In this document: one piece after another, positions 26,347-35,221 of the stretch
How the letters are laid out: every line of letters starts with the position of its first letter
How positions within the stretch are numbered: position 1 is the stretch's first letter
Source: Allopusillimonas lactea
GTDB lineage: Bacteria > Pseudomonadota > Gammaproteobacteria > Burkholderiales > Burkholderiaceae_B
Assembly: GCF_021653995.1 (NCBI RefSeq)
Contig: NZ_JAJJOZ010000002.1
Coordinates: 558,001 to 622,000, forward strand
Direction of reading: 5' to 3'
Length of the DNA: 64,000 bases
Translations under genes and position numbers: made by a program
Notes under the pieces: model-generated
The model's input: the letters and a program-made list of their open reading frames with translations, nothing else
Databases searched by the model: none
Told to the model about the DNA's origin: nothing

Positions 26347-27150
26347 ATGTCTGACCTGTCTATTGCACCCGTATTGTTTATTTCCCACGGGGCGCCGACG
26401 TTTGCGCTGGAGCCCGGCCGCCTGGGCCCCCGCTTGACGCGGGCGGGCCGCGGCCTGACAGGTGCCCGCGCCATTCTGGTGGTGTCACCGCACTGGCAGA
26501 CGCGCGACCTGGAGGTCGCCACTACGGCGGCTCCGGAAACCATCCATGATTTTGGTGGTTTCCCAGCCGCCCTGTATGCCCTGCGCTATCCGGTGGCCGG
26601 CGCCCCGGAGGCCGCCGCGAAGGCACTGACCCTCTTGCGTGAAAGCGGCTGGCCCGTTCGCGAGGATACCGAGCGCGGGCTGGACCATGGCGCATGGGTG
26701 CCGCTGATGCATTTGCTGCCCGATGCCAACATACCTGCCTTCCAGGTGTCGCTGCCCCATGCGCTGGACACGCACGGCGCGGTAGCGTTGGGGCGGGCAC
26801 TGGCGCCCCTGCGCCAGCAAGGCATTGCCATCATTGGCTCGGGCAGCATGACGCACAATCTGTATGAGTTCCGCGGCCAGAATACGCGTGTCGAGCCTTA
26901 TGTCGAGGAATTCAGCGCCTGGGTGGATGCAGCGGTGCGGGCCCCGAACCTACCCTTGTTGGCAGACTACCGCGCTCTGGCGCCCCACGCGCAGCGCGCC
27001 CATCCCACCGAGGAGCATTTTCTGCCTCTGCTGGTGGCCATGGCGGCAACCGGCGGCAATGAGGCGCCGGTACTGCTGGACGATGAAGTGACCTACGGCG
27101 TGCTTTCCATGGCTTCGTATGCCTGGGGGCTGAAAGAGGCGGCCGCCTGA
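26347..27150 (+). CDS. Class III extradiol ring-cleavage dioxygenase, 4,5-DOPA dioxygenase type (YgiD-like)
   Basis: A 267-residue protein starting at ATG 26347 (MSDLSIAPVLFISHGAP). Probable iron ligands are His in SHGAP, His in SPHWQT and the DHGAWVPL motif. These match the DODA/YgiD family of LigB-type extradiol dioxygenases, which open catechol rings such as L-DOPA; some bind zinc. Pairing with doxX and a divergent LysR gene is common in proteobacteria, but the physiological substrate is unclear. Confidence 0.88.
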   Translation: MSDLSIAPVLFISHGAPTFALEPGRLGPRLTRAGRGLTGARAILVVSPHWQTRDLEVATTAAPETIHDFGGFPAALYALRYPVAGAPEAAAKALTLLRESGWPVREDTERGLDHGAWVPLMHLLPDANIPAFQVSLPHALDTHGAVALGRALAPLRQQGIAIIGSGSMTHNLYEFRGQNTRVEPYVEEFSAWVDAAVRAPNLPLLADYRALAPHAQRAHPTEEHFLPLLVAMAATGGNEAPVLLDDEVTYGVLSMASYAWGLKEAAA

Positions 27151-27200
27151 CCTGGCATCGGCCGCCTGATTCGACGGCATCCCGGTGCGGCCCCCAGTAT

Positions 27201-27335
27201 GGATAGCGCCAATCAACCGACGCAGGCGCCGGTGTGGGCAACGCCAATCAACCGGAGCGGATGTATGCGCGGATAGCGTCAAGCAGCCGGTACGGGCGCT
27301 TGAGGGCAGCCTCGGTCAGCCGGCCAGTGCGCCGG
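27201..27335. repeat. Four degenerate 34-36-bp tandem repeats
   Basis: Units begin at 27201 (GGATAGCGCCAATCAACCG), 27237 (GGCAACGCCAATCAACCGG), 27271 (GGATAGCGTCAAGCAGCCGG) and 27305. The last unit runs into the 3' end of the convergent gntR gene (stop at 27316). The core CAAxCAxCCG recurs in each. Confidence 0.65.
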
Positions 27336-28020
27336 CATCTTTCTCGCGGGCTGCCGTGCGGTGTTCGAGCACGGCATCGCGCTTGCGCCGCAAATGCTGC
27401 TCAAGCAGCTGGCGTGCAGCTGTGCTGTCGCGCTGTTGCAGCGCCGCCAGGATCTGCGCATGCTCATTGAGCGCATGTGCCCATTTCTGTTCGTCTTGGT
27501 TTGAACGAAAGCGCAGCGCATGCATGCGGCTGTTCAACTGCTTCCAGGTGTCGCGCAAAACCGGGTTGCGGGCGGCTTCGCTCAGTAGATCGTGGGTGCG
27601 TGCGTTGAGCCGGTAATACGTTGGCAAGTCGCGGCGTTCGAAGGCGGCCTGCATTTCGTGTTGCAGCGCGCGCAGCTCGGTGAGCTCCGGCTCGGTAACA
27701 CGCTGCGCAGCCAGCTCGCCGGCCAGGCCTTCGAGAGACGCCAGCACATCGAATGCATTGGCAATGTCGTCGTCGGTGAGAACCGGCGCGAACGCGCCGC
27801 GGCCAGGTTCGAGCACGACCAAGCCTTCGGCGGCGAGCAGGCGGATGGCTTCGCGCAATGGGGTGCGTGAAACCCCGAGAATCTCGCAAAGCTCGCGTTC
27901 GTTGAGTTTGCTGCCAGGCTTGAGCGTGCCCTGGACAAGCAGTTCGCGCAGACGCGCAGCCACCCGCTGGTGCAGGGTGTCGCGGACTACGCTCATGTCG
28001 GCAGGAGGAGTAGTATTCAT
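27316..28020 (-). CDS. GntR-family transcriptional regulator (FCD subfamily)
   Basis: A 234-residue regulator with an N-terminal winged helix (RELLVQGTLKPGSKLNERELCEILGVSRTPLREAIRLL region, residues 22-58) and an FCD helical domain. A second possible start is ATG 27996. It is divergent from the aminotransferase/TRAP/amidase genes, and the 128 bp between them contains repeated GTATAAC elements. It likely represses that catabolic operon until its substrate appears. Confidence 0.88.
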   Translation of the reverse strand: MNTTPPADMSVVRDTLHQRVAARLRELLVQGTLKPGSKLNERELCEILGVSRTPLREAIRLLAAEGLVVLEPGRGAFAPVLTDDDIANAFDVLASLEGLAGELAAQRVTEPELTELRALQHEMQAAFERRDLPTYYRLNARTHDLLSEAARNPVLRDTWKQLNSRMHALRFRSNQDEQKWAHALNEHAQILAALQQRDSTAARQLLEQHLRRKRDAVLEHRTAAREKDAGALAG

Positions 28021-28094
28021 TTTTGTATTATATATTCAAAAAAGCACGAAAACATCGGGTAATCCCCGACTAACTTATAGAGTGGGCTTTCTGC

Positions 28095-28120
28095 TATTGT
28101 ATTTTGTATAACGTATAACC
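28095..28120. promoter_or_regulatory. Candidate GntR operator in the divergent promoter
   Basis: Two adjacent GTATAAC units (28106-28112 and 28113-28119) are preceded by ATTGTATTTT, and a related TTGTATTATATATTCAA element lies beside the gntR start (28023-28039). AT-rich TTGTAT-type boxes on both sides of a gntR-divergent promoter suggest the regulator's binding sites. Assignment is by position and composition only. Confidence 0.4.
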
Positions 28121-28148
28121 ACACCACTCTCGTTAGGAGATGCCCGCA

Positions 28149-29438
28149 ATGCCTAATCTGAATTTCCACCCTGCTGGACGCCACTATCTTCAGATTCCCG
28201 GCCCCAGCCCGGTTCCCGACCGCATTCTGCGGGCCATCAGCTACCCCACGATAGACCATCGCGGCCCCGAGTTTGGGGTGCTGGGTCGTAAAGTGCTGGG
28301 TGAAATCGGAAAGATCTTCAAGACCAAACATCCAGTCGTTATCTATCCGGCCTCGGGCACGGGCGCGTGGGAAGCTGCGCTCAGCAATACCATGAGCAAG
28401 GGCGATACGGTTCTGATGTATGAAACCGGCCACTTCGCCACGCTCTGGAAGAAGATGGCCGAGCGGCTGGGGCTGAAGCCGGAGTTCTTGGGGCTGCCGG
28501 GTATCGAAGGGTGGCGCCGTGGCGTGCAGGCCGACATGGTTGAGGCGCGCCTCAAACAGGACGCCGGCCACACCATCAAGGCGGTATGTGTCGTACACAA
28601 CGAAACTTCCACTGGTGTCACATCCGACATTGCCGCCGTGCGCCGCGCCATTGACGCCGCCGGGCATCCGGCGCTGCTGATGGTCGATACCATCTCGGGG
28701 CTGGCGTCGGCCGATTATCGCCACGATGAATGGGGGGTCGATGTCACGGTCAGCGGTTCCCAAAAAGGTTTGATGCTTCCTCCGGGCATCAGTTTCAATG
28801 CGCTTTCGCCCAAGGCGCTGGAAGCCAGCAAGCGTGCCACCCTGGGCCGTTCGTTCTGGGCCTGGGACGAAATCGTCGAAATGAACAAGACAGGCTATTG
28901 GCCTTATACGCCCAACACCAACCTGTTGTATGGCTTGTCGGAAGCGCTGGACATGATCCAGGAAGAGGGGCTGGACAACGTGTTTGCCCGTCACCAGCGC
29001 CTCGCCGCCGCCTGCCGCGCAGCTGTGAATGCGTGGGGGCTGGAAATTCAGTGCGTTGAGGAGGCCTGCCATTCTCCCGTGCTGACAGGTGTGATGATGC
29101 CCAAGGGTGTAGACGCCGATCAGGTGCGCAAACTGATTTACGAGAACTTCAATATGTCGCTGGGCGCAGGCCTGGGCAAGCTGAAGGGTCTGATGTTCCG
29201 CATCGGCCACCTGGGCGATGCCAATGATTTGACGCTGATCGCTACGCTCGGTGGCTGTCAGATGGGCCTGAGCATGGCGGGTGTGGCGCTGAAGGGCGAT
29301 GGCGTGGCCGCCGCGATGGCGCATTTGCAGGCCACCGCCAAGCCGCAGGCGCGCCACCCGAACGAGTCATCCATCACCCAACCTCACGCTAAACAAGGAG
29401 CGCAGCAACAGGAAGAAACGCTGGAAGGTACGCTGTAA
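28149..29438 (+). CDS. Class V PLP aminotransferase (serine/alanine-glyoxylate aminotransferase family)
   Basis: A 429-residue enzyme. ATG 28149 is preferred because AGGAG at 28134-28138 is too close to the ATG at 28140. Visible motifs are IPGPSPVPDRIL at the N-terminus, YPASGTGAWEAAL, VDTISGLAS with the PLP-binding Asp, and Schiff-base Lys in SGSQKGLMLPPG. The family transfers an amino group from serine, alanine or related amines to glyoxylate or pyruvate. It precedes a TRAP transporter and an amidase, so it probably transaminates an imported or amide-derived amine. Confidence 0.88.
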   Translation: MPNLNFHPAGRHYLQIPGPSPVPDRILRAISYPTIDHRGPEFGVLGRKVLGEIGKIFKTKHPVVIYPASGTGAWEAALSNTMSKGDTVLMYETGHFATLWKKMAERLGLKPEFLGLPGIEGWRRGVQADMVEARLKQDAGHTIKAVCVVHNETSTGVTSDIAAVRRAIDAAGHPALLMVDTISGLASADYRHDEWGVDVTVSGSQKGLMLPPGISFNALSPKALEASKRATLGRSFWAWDEIVEMNKTGYWPYTPNTNLLYGLSEALDMIQEEGLDNVFARHQRLAAACRAAVNAWGLEIQCVEEACHSPVLTGVMMPKGVDADQVRKLIYENFNMSLGAGLGKLKGLMFRIGHLGDANDLTLIATLGGCQMGLSMAGVALKGDGVAAAMAHLQATAKPQARHPNESSITQPHAKQGAQQQEETLEGTL

Positions 29439-29547
29439 GGCGCGAATGCGCATATCGTCAGCGCACTGACCAATACCCATACAAGCACCAACATCCTGCA
29501 CACACGCTACAACAACAACGCCACAATACAGCCTCGAGGAGACAACG

Positions 29548-30594
29548 ATGTCGAAGAACTATCTACGTATCATGGTGGCGGCCGCGCTGGCCGCCGGGCT
29601 TTGCGCGGGCGCGTCGGCCGCCGAAGCCCTGAAGCTCCGTGTTATCGGCCAGCCCCTGGCCACAGGTCTGATCCAGGCCAAGAAAGAACAGCCTTTCTTC
29701 GAAAAGTTCAAGGAGAGCACCGGTCTGCCGATCGAGATGGATTACAAACCCATCGATACGCTGGGCATCAAAGACACAGAAGAATTGCGGGTGTTGAAGT
29801 CCGGGCTGTTTGAAATGGCGTCGCTGCGCTTTCCCCAGAACGCGCGCGATGAACCGACGCTGCTGGGATTTGACCTGGTTGGCCTGAACCCCGACTACCC
29901 GACGGCGCGCAAGGTGGTGGATGCGTTCTACAAGCAAGCCGACGAACGGTTGCAGAAGCAGTTCGGCGTCAAGCTGCTGGGCGTATTCCCCTTTGGCCCC
30001 CAGATTCTGTTCTGCAACAAACCCATCACCAAGCTGGCCGATATCAAAGGCTTGAAGGTGCGCGTATACGACCAGAATCTCGCCAAGTTCATCGACTCGC
30101 TGGGTGGCACGCCCGTACCCATTTCGTTTGCCGACACGCATCAGTCTTTGTCGCTGGGGGTGGTGGATTGCGCCATTACCGGCCCCAGTTCCGCCAACTC
30201 GTCGGGCTGGCCTGAAGTGACGACGCACCAATTGCCAATCGGCTTCCAGATGGCAATAAACGGCTACGTCATCACCAAAAGGGCATGGGACAAACTGTCC
30301 TCCGAGCAGCAGACCAAGCTGCAGGCGGCGGTGACTGCCATGACGAACGATATCTGGACCTACTCTGAAGCCTTGTTCAAGGATGCCGTAAGCTGTAATG
30401 CCGGCAAAGCTTGTGAAACCGGCAAGAAGTTCAAGCTAGTCGATGTGCCCGTCTCCGATGCCGATAGGGCCATGCTCAAGGACGCCGTCACCAAGGTGTC
30501 GCTACCCGCATGGTCTGATGTGTGCAACAAGGTCAACAAAGGTTGTGTAGACAACTGGAAAACGGCCGTCGGCCCGGTAGTGGGGATCAAATGA
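29548..30594 (+). CDS. TRAP transporter substrate-binding protein (DctP family)
   Basis: A 348-residue protein with a clear signal peptide (MSKNYLRIMVAAALAAGLCAGASA). The DctP fold is recognisable by GLKVRVYDQNLAKFIDSLGGTPVPISFAD, with the conserved Arg that salt-bridges a substrate carboxylate. GGAG lies upstream of the start. It binds an organic acid in the periplasm for the following membrane subunits. The paired cysteines near the C-terminus (CNAGKAC, CNKVNKGC) may form disulfides. Confidence 0.9.
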   Translation: MSKNYLRIMVAAALAAGLCAGASAAEALKLRVIGQPLATGLIQAKKEQPFFEKFKESTGLPIEMDYKPIDTLGIKDTEELRVLKSGLFEMASLRFPQNARDEPTLLGFDLVGLNPDYPTARKVVDAFYKQADERLQKQFGVKLLGVFPFGPQILFCNKPITKLADIKGLKVRVYDQNLAKFIDSLGGTPVPISFADTHQSLSLGVVDCAITGPSSANSSGWPEVTTHQLPIGFQMAINGYVITKRAWDKLSSEQQTKLQAAVTAMTNDIWTYSEALFKDAVSCNAGKACETGKKFKLVDVPVSDADRAMLKDAVTKVSLPAWSDVCNKVNKGCVDNWKTAVGPVVGIK

Positions 30595-31274
30595 TGAGCG
30601 CGGCCCCATCCAAGAACCTGCCGCGGTTCGCCGCGGCGAATACAGAAGGTGCGGCGGTGGGGCACGCGAGCAGCGAAACCGGGCCTAAGGCCCGGGCTCG
30701 CGGCATGCAGCGTGTCGAAGCCGTGCTGGGCGTTCTGTTTGGCGTTATCTTTCTGGCACTGTCGGCGATTGTCTCGGTCGAGACTATTTGCCGGAAAGTG
30801 TTCAACTTTTCGCTGCAAGGGGCGGATGAACTTGGTGGCTACGCACTGGCCGTTGGTTCGACCCTGGCATTCAGCATTGCGCTGATCGGCCGCGCCCATA
30901 TCCGGGTCGATGTGTTTCATGAGCGCTTCCCGAAACGTATGCAGGCTTGGCTGAACGCGCTGTCGGTGATCAGTCTCTCAGCATTCGGCCTGTTCATCGG
31001 GTGGAATGCCGTGCAGGTGCTGATCGATACGCTTTCCTACGGCAGTACAGCGCCCACACCCTGGGCCACACCCTTGATCTATCCTCAATCTGTCTGGTTC
31101 ATTGCGCTGGGCATATTCGCGGCGATCAGCACGGTATATGGCCTTCGCGCCATCGGGCTGCTCCTGCGCCGGGATGAGTCGTCGCTGCTGCGCGAGTTCT
31201 CGCCCAAGAGCGTGAAGGAAGAGGTCAAGGAAGAGCTGGATGACCTGGCCAAGCGCCAGCAAGGAGAGGCGTGA
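30591..31274 (+). CDS. TRAP transporter small membrane subunit (DctQ family)
   Basis: A 227-residue protein starting at ATG 30591 overlapping the previous stop. It has four helices from about residue 40, with the DctQ motif GADELGGYALAVGSTLAF, then a charged C-terminal tail (SVKEEVKEELDDLAKRQQ). An unusually long, non-hydrophobic N-terminal extension of about 40 residues precedes helix 1. It works with the DctM subunit encoded next. Confidence 0.88.
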   Translation: MMSAAPSKNLPRFAAANTEGAAVGHASSETGPKARARGMQRVEAVLGVLFGVIFLALSAIVSVETICRKVFNFSLQGADELGGYALAVGSTLAFSIALIGRAHIRVDVFHERFPKRMQAWLNALSVISLSAFGLFIGWNAVQVLIDTLSYGSTAPTPWATPLIYPQSVWFIALGIFAAISTVYGLRAIGLLLRRDESSLLREFSPKSVKEEVKEELDDLAKRQQGEA

Positions 31275-32566
31275 TGAGTGTAGCCATGATTTCCGTGGGT
31301 TTCTTCGCCATGCTGGCGATGATGCTGGTCGGCCTGCCTATTGTCGTCTCCATGGCGGCAGTAGGCATTGTCGGTGGCATCGCCGCCTATGGCATACCTT
31401 TCCTGGACTCCATCGCGCCCGTGGTGTGGGGCGTTCAGAACGATAACCTGTTGACGTGCATACCGCTGTTCGTGCTGTTGGGCGAACTGCTGCTGCGCTC
31501 AGGCATTGCCGACCGCATGTACACAACGCTGGCGGCATGGCTGGGCCGCCTGCCCGGCGGCCTGCTGCACACGAACATCGGCAGTAGCGCCTTGTTCGCC
31601 GCCACGTCAGGCTCGTCGGTGGCGACGGCTGCCACAGTGGGCACCGTTGCCTTGCCGTCGCTGCGCGCGCGCGGGTATTCAATGCGCTCTTCCCTCGGCT
31701 CGCTGGCCGCAGGGGGCACACTGGGCATCCTCATCCCGCCCAGCCTTAACATGATTGTTTATGGTTCGCTCACCAACAACTCCATCGGCAAGCTGTTCAT
31801 CGCCGGCATCATCCCGGGCATTTTGCTGACGCTTATCTTTATGCTCTATATCGCAGGGGCGGCGCTCTGGAGCAAGGAGACCATGCGCGAAGAGAAAGTG
31901 CCGCTGGACGAGCGCATCCGCCTGCTGCGCCACTTCGTTCCGCCCGCAGTGGTGTTCGGCGTGGTGATGGGCAGCCTGTATTTCGGTATTGCCACCACAA
32001 CTGAAAGCGCTGCGCTGGGTGTTATCGCCGCGCTGTTCTTCGTGTGGAAGTCGGGCAGGATGAGCTGGGAATTGATGCGCAATTGCTTTATTTCCAGCGC
32101 GCGCATCAGCGGCATGATCCTGCTGATCATGGTTGCCGCTTTTATCCTGAACCTTACGATCAGTCTGACAGGTGTCGCTGAGTCGATGACCAAATGGGTG
32201 GTGAGCCTCGGGTTTTCCGCCACCGGCCTGATCCTGGCGCTGTTGGTGTTTTACCTGATATTGGGCATGTTCATGGATGTGCTGTCCATGCAGGTGGCCA
32301 CCATTCCCATCACCTATCCTATCGCGATGGCGCTTGGTGTCGATCCCATCTGGTACGGCATCTTCATCGTGCTGGTGTGCGAGTTGGGCATGATTACACC
32401 GCCGGTGGGTATGAATCTGTTCGTCGTGCATGGTATCCGGCCGGATAATGGCGGTATCCAGGATGCGATCTGGGGGGCTGTGCCGTATGCCATCATCATG
32501 ATTCTGTTTACGCTGCTCCTGATGGCAGCACCCGGGCTGGCTACCTGGCTGCCGGCACAAATGTAA
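31274..32566 (+). CDS. TRAP transporter large membrane subunit (DctM family)
   Basis: A 430-residue protein. ATG 31274 with AAGGAG 7 nt upstream is preferred over GTG 31271. It has about twelve helices. Conserved segments SGSSVATAATVGTVALP, AAGGTLGILIPPSLNMIVYG and CELGMITPPVGMNLFVV mark the Na+-dependent TRAP permease. The substrate class cannot be deduced from the sequence alone; the neighbours suggest an amino or amide acid. Confidence 0.92.
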   Translation: MSVAMISVGFFAMLAMMLVGLPIVVSMAAVGIVGGIAAYGIPFLDSIAPVVWGVQNDNLLTCIPLFVLLGELLLRSGIADRMYTTLAAWLGRLPGGLLHTNIGSSALFAATSGSSVATAATVGTVALPSLRARGYSMRSSLGSLAAGGTLGILIPPSLNMIVYGSLTNNSIGKLFIAGIIPGILLTLIFMLYIAGAALWSKETMREEKVPLDERIRLLRHFVPPAVVFGVVMGSLYFGIATTTESAALGVIAALFFVWKSGRMSWELMRNCFISSARISGMILLIMVAAFILNLTISLTGVAESMTKWVVSLGFSATGLILALLVFYLILGMFMDVLSMQVATIPITYPIAMALGVDPIWYGIFIVLVCELGMITPPVGMNLFVVHGIRPDNGGIQDAIWGAVPYAIIMILFTLLLMAAPGLATWLPAQM

Positions 32567-32590
32567 TGTAGAGAGAACCAGGGATACACA

Positions 32591-34000
32591 ATGATCGAGC
32601 AATCTGAAGTGTGGCGCCTGACAGCGGTGCGGCTGCATCAGCAGTATCGCGACGGCGCGCTTACGCCGACTGAGGTGGCGCAGGCTTGCCTGCGCCGGCT
32701 GGATGAGGTCAATCCGCAGCTGAACGCGGTGATCGCCCGGCGTGATGCGGCGATGCTTCGCGATGCGCAGGCGTCCACCGAACGTTATGCGGCAGGCCGT
32801 CCGCTGTCGGCGCTGGACGGCGTGCCCGTCAGCATCAAAGACAACTTGCAGACTAGCGACCAGCCAACAACGTGGGGGTCTCCCGCGCTGCGCACGCATC
32901 AGGCCGCCGCCGATGAGATGCCAGTGGCCCGCCTGCGGGAGGCGGGTGCGCTGTTCATCGGCAAGACCAACCTGCCTGAGTTCGCGCTGGAGGGCTATAC
33001 CGACAATGTCCTGTTCGGCGCCACGGTCAATCCGTGGGATACGGCGCTTACGCCTGGCGGTTCCAGCGGCGGCGCGGTGGCGAGCGTGGCGGCGGGGGTG
33101 ACACCGATTGCGCTTGGCACTGACGGTGGCGGTTCGATACGCCGCCCGGCCTCGCATTGCGGGCTGGTGGGGCTTAAACCCTCCATCGGCGCCATCGCAC
33201 GTGATGAAGGCTTGCCATCGCTGCTGCTCGATTTCGAGGTGGCGGGGCCTTTGGCGCGTACGGTGGCGGATGCTCGGGCCATGTTTGCGGTGTTGCGCGG
33301 GCCGCAGGCCCTGGATCGACGATCGCTTTGCGCCGCCGAAGCCAGCCGCCGCTCGGCGGGCCATGAAACCTTGCGCATCCTTTATGTGCCCACGATAGAC
33401 AGTGCACCGGTCGATTCGGAGATTGCAGGCCATTGCCGCCGGGCGGTGGATGTCTTGAGCGATCTCGGGCATGCGGTAAGCGAAGGCGTCATGCCGCTCA
33501 ATCTTGCCTTCATGACTGAAGCATGGCCCATCGTGGGGCAGGTGGGCCTTGCGCGCATGTTCGAGCGTTTCCCGCAGTGGCGCGAGGCAGCTTCACCGAA
33601 ATACCTGGAGATGGCGGAGCAGGGCGCTCGGTATAGCGCTGCGAGACTGTGGGCGGTGATGGATGATGTCGAAGTGCTGCGGCGCGATTGCGTGCACCTG
33701 TTCGGCCATTACGATGTATTGATTACGCCCGCGACGGCTGCCTTGCCGTGGCCGGCCACAGAGGCCTACCCACCCAAGATCAATGGGCAGCAGGTCGGGC
33801 CCCGTGGCCATGCGATATTCACGGGCTGGGTCAATGCGGCGGGTTTGCCCGCATTGGCTGTGCCGGTGGAGCCATCGGCATCCGGGCTGCCGATGGGTAT
33901 CCAGATGATCGGGCGTTTCGGCGCCGATGATCAGTTGCTGGCGTTGGGCGAGGCTTACGAGGCGGCCGCGCCTTGGGCGCATCGCTGGCCGGAGCTTTGA
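32591..34000 (+). CDS. Amidase-signature family hydrolase
   Basis: A 469-residue enzyme with the Lys-cisSer-Ser triad: Lys83 (VSIKDN), Ser158 (PGGSSGGA) and Ser182 (GGGSIRRPA). It converts an amide to a carboxylate and ammonia. It is 24 bp downstream of the TRAP permease, so it is almost certainly in its operon. It is not GatA: no gatC/gatB neighbours are present. Confidence 0.9.
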   Translation: MIEQSEVWRLTAVRLHQQYRDGALTPTEVAQACLRRLDEVNPQLNAVIARRDAAMLRDAQASTERYAAGRPLSALDGVPVSIKDNLQTSDQPTTWGSPALRTHQAAADEMPVARLREAGALFIGKTNLPEFALEGYTDNVLFGATVNPWDTALTPGGSSGGAVASVAAGVTPIALGTDGGGSIRRPASHCGLVGLKPSIGAIARDEGLPSLLLDFEVAGPLARTVADARAMFAVLRGPQALDRRSLCAAEASRRSAGHETLRILYVPTIDSAPVDSEIAGHCRRAVDVLSDLGHAVSEGVMPLNLAFMTEAWPIVGQVGLARMFERFPQWREAASPKYLEMAEQGARYSAARLWAVMDDVEVLRRDCVHLFGHYDVLITPATAALPWPATEAYPPKINGQQVGPRGHAIFTGWVNAAGLPALAVPVEPSASGLPMGIQMIGRFGADDQLLALGEAYEAAAPWAHRWPEL

Positions 34001-34144
34001 TGCTTTATCGTTTTAATGCGATGCCATTTTTACACGCGATCGCTTTGCTGCGTTGCCGTTCTGGCGTGTTGATATTTTGATGCCTCGCCGGCGCGCCCAG
34101 TGCCGGCGTCAACCGTGACTCTTCTCATACAGGAACTCATATTC

Positions 34145-34936
34145 ATGTCATCCGTAATGCGTGCAGCGTCTCCAACCGATACCCAGCAGGTTGCTGACGC
34201 ACTCATCGGCGCCCGCCGGGAAGGCAAGGTGCTGTCTGCGGCGCCCTACGACGGCGTGATCGCGACGGCTGAACAGGCATATGTCGTACAGGATGTGGTG
34301 GCCGATGCGCTTGGCTGGTTCGACGCCGGTTTTCCTGGGTACTGGAAGTCCGGCGGCCCCAATCGGGACGCCACGCTTACGCACGCATCATTGCCGCCCG
34401 CCGGGGTGTGGAACAGCCCGGCCGAGGCGGGGGTGTTCGTTTTTCACCGGCGTGGAATCGAAGCGGAAGTCGCGCTGCGCCTGGGTAGCGATATCGACCA
34501 GCACGCCGCCGCCCGTTTAGACGAGGAAAGTGCCCAGGCATTGATCGACGCCATGGCGGTGTCGCTCGAGATTGTGGATTCTCGCTGGCAGGAATGCATG
34601 GCAGCGCCTGCACTGCTGCGCCTTGCGGATCTACAGTGCCACGGCGCACTGGTGCTGGGGGATTGGCAGCCCTGGTCGGCACGCGATTGGGCGCAGCAGA
34701 CCTGTCGTGTGCAGATCGGCGCACAGCCCATCACGGAGCGCCGCGGCACGCACCCGCTCGGCACCCCTACGTGGGGCCTGCCTGTCTGGTTGCGCCACGC
34801 CACGCGCAATGGCGCGGTCGTGCCTGCTGGAACGGTCGTTACCACAGGGACTTGGGTCGGCATTCTCGATGCTCAAGCTGGTGATCGCGTGATCGTCACC
34901 TTCGACGGCATAGGTTCGGCAGAAGTTCAGCTATAG
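34145..34936 (+). CDS. 2-keto-4-pentenoate hydratase/fumarylacetoacetate hydrolase-like protein
   Basis: A 263-residue protein starting at ATG 34145. The layout (GYWKSGGPNRDATLTHASLPP, EAEVALRLGSDI, VSLEIVDSRW, VTTGTWVG and the terminal VIVTFDGIGSAEVQL) follows the MhpD-like branch of the FAH superfamily. The acidic metal ligands sit in EAEVALRLG and EIVDSRW. It would hydrate or decarboxylate a 2-keto acid. It lies 144 bp after the amidase and could process the keto acid made by the aminotransferase upstream. Confidence 0.78.
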   Translation: MSSVMRAASPTDTQQVADALIGARREGKVLSAAPYDGVIATAEQAYVVQDVVADALGWFDAGFPGYWKSGGPNRDATLTHASLPPAGVWNSPAEAGVFVFHRRGIEAEVALRLGSDIDQHAAARLDEESAQALIDAMAVSLEIVDSRWQECMAAPALLRLADLQCHGALVLGDWQPWSARDWAQQTCRVQIGAQPITERRGTHPLGTPTWGLPVWLRHATRNGAVVPAGTVVTTGTWVGILDAQAGDRVIVTFDGIGSAEVQL

Positions 34937-35221
34937 CCGGCTGCGGCAGCCCATTGCCGCCAGCCACCTGTTCTTGCCCGGTACTCCTCGCTCTGCGCTG
35001 CACCCGTCGCCGTTTCGGGTGCTTTGCGCTGTACGCGTATCTTCTGCCTGCCGGCTACTCTCCCAGAGCCAGGTATTCTTCGCAGTGTTAGGCATCGTCG
35101 GTTGTGTCGGCCGCCCTTTGCTGTACCTGGCATTACTCTGCCTTGAATCGCCCCCGTACTACAATGGCGGCCTGTCACACCCTCGCCGCGCCGCCGCGAT
35201 CCCTCAACAGAGAGCCTGAAC

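Noticed and set aside
28017..29357. Antisense frame (446 codons) over the aminotransferase
   Set aside because: The sense gene has PLP motifs and a ribosome binding site; the antisense product has no recognisable domain.
28149..29438. 2-aminoethylphosphonate transaminase
   Set aside because: Same fold family, but no phosphonate genes are nearby and the N-terminal IPGPSPVPDRIL fits the serine/alanine-glyoxylate group.
31679..33472. Long antisense open frame (597 codons) across the TRAP permease and amidase
   Set aside because: High GC with codon bias on the opposite strand keeps it open; its composition is rich in His, Arg and Gln, and both sense genes have full family motifs.
32591..34000. 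GatA subunit of Glu-tRNA amidotransferase
   Set aside because: No gatB or gatC neighbours and a catabolic operon context.
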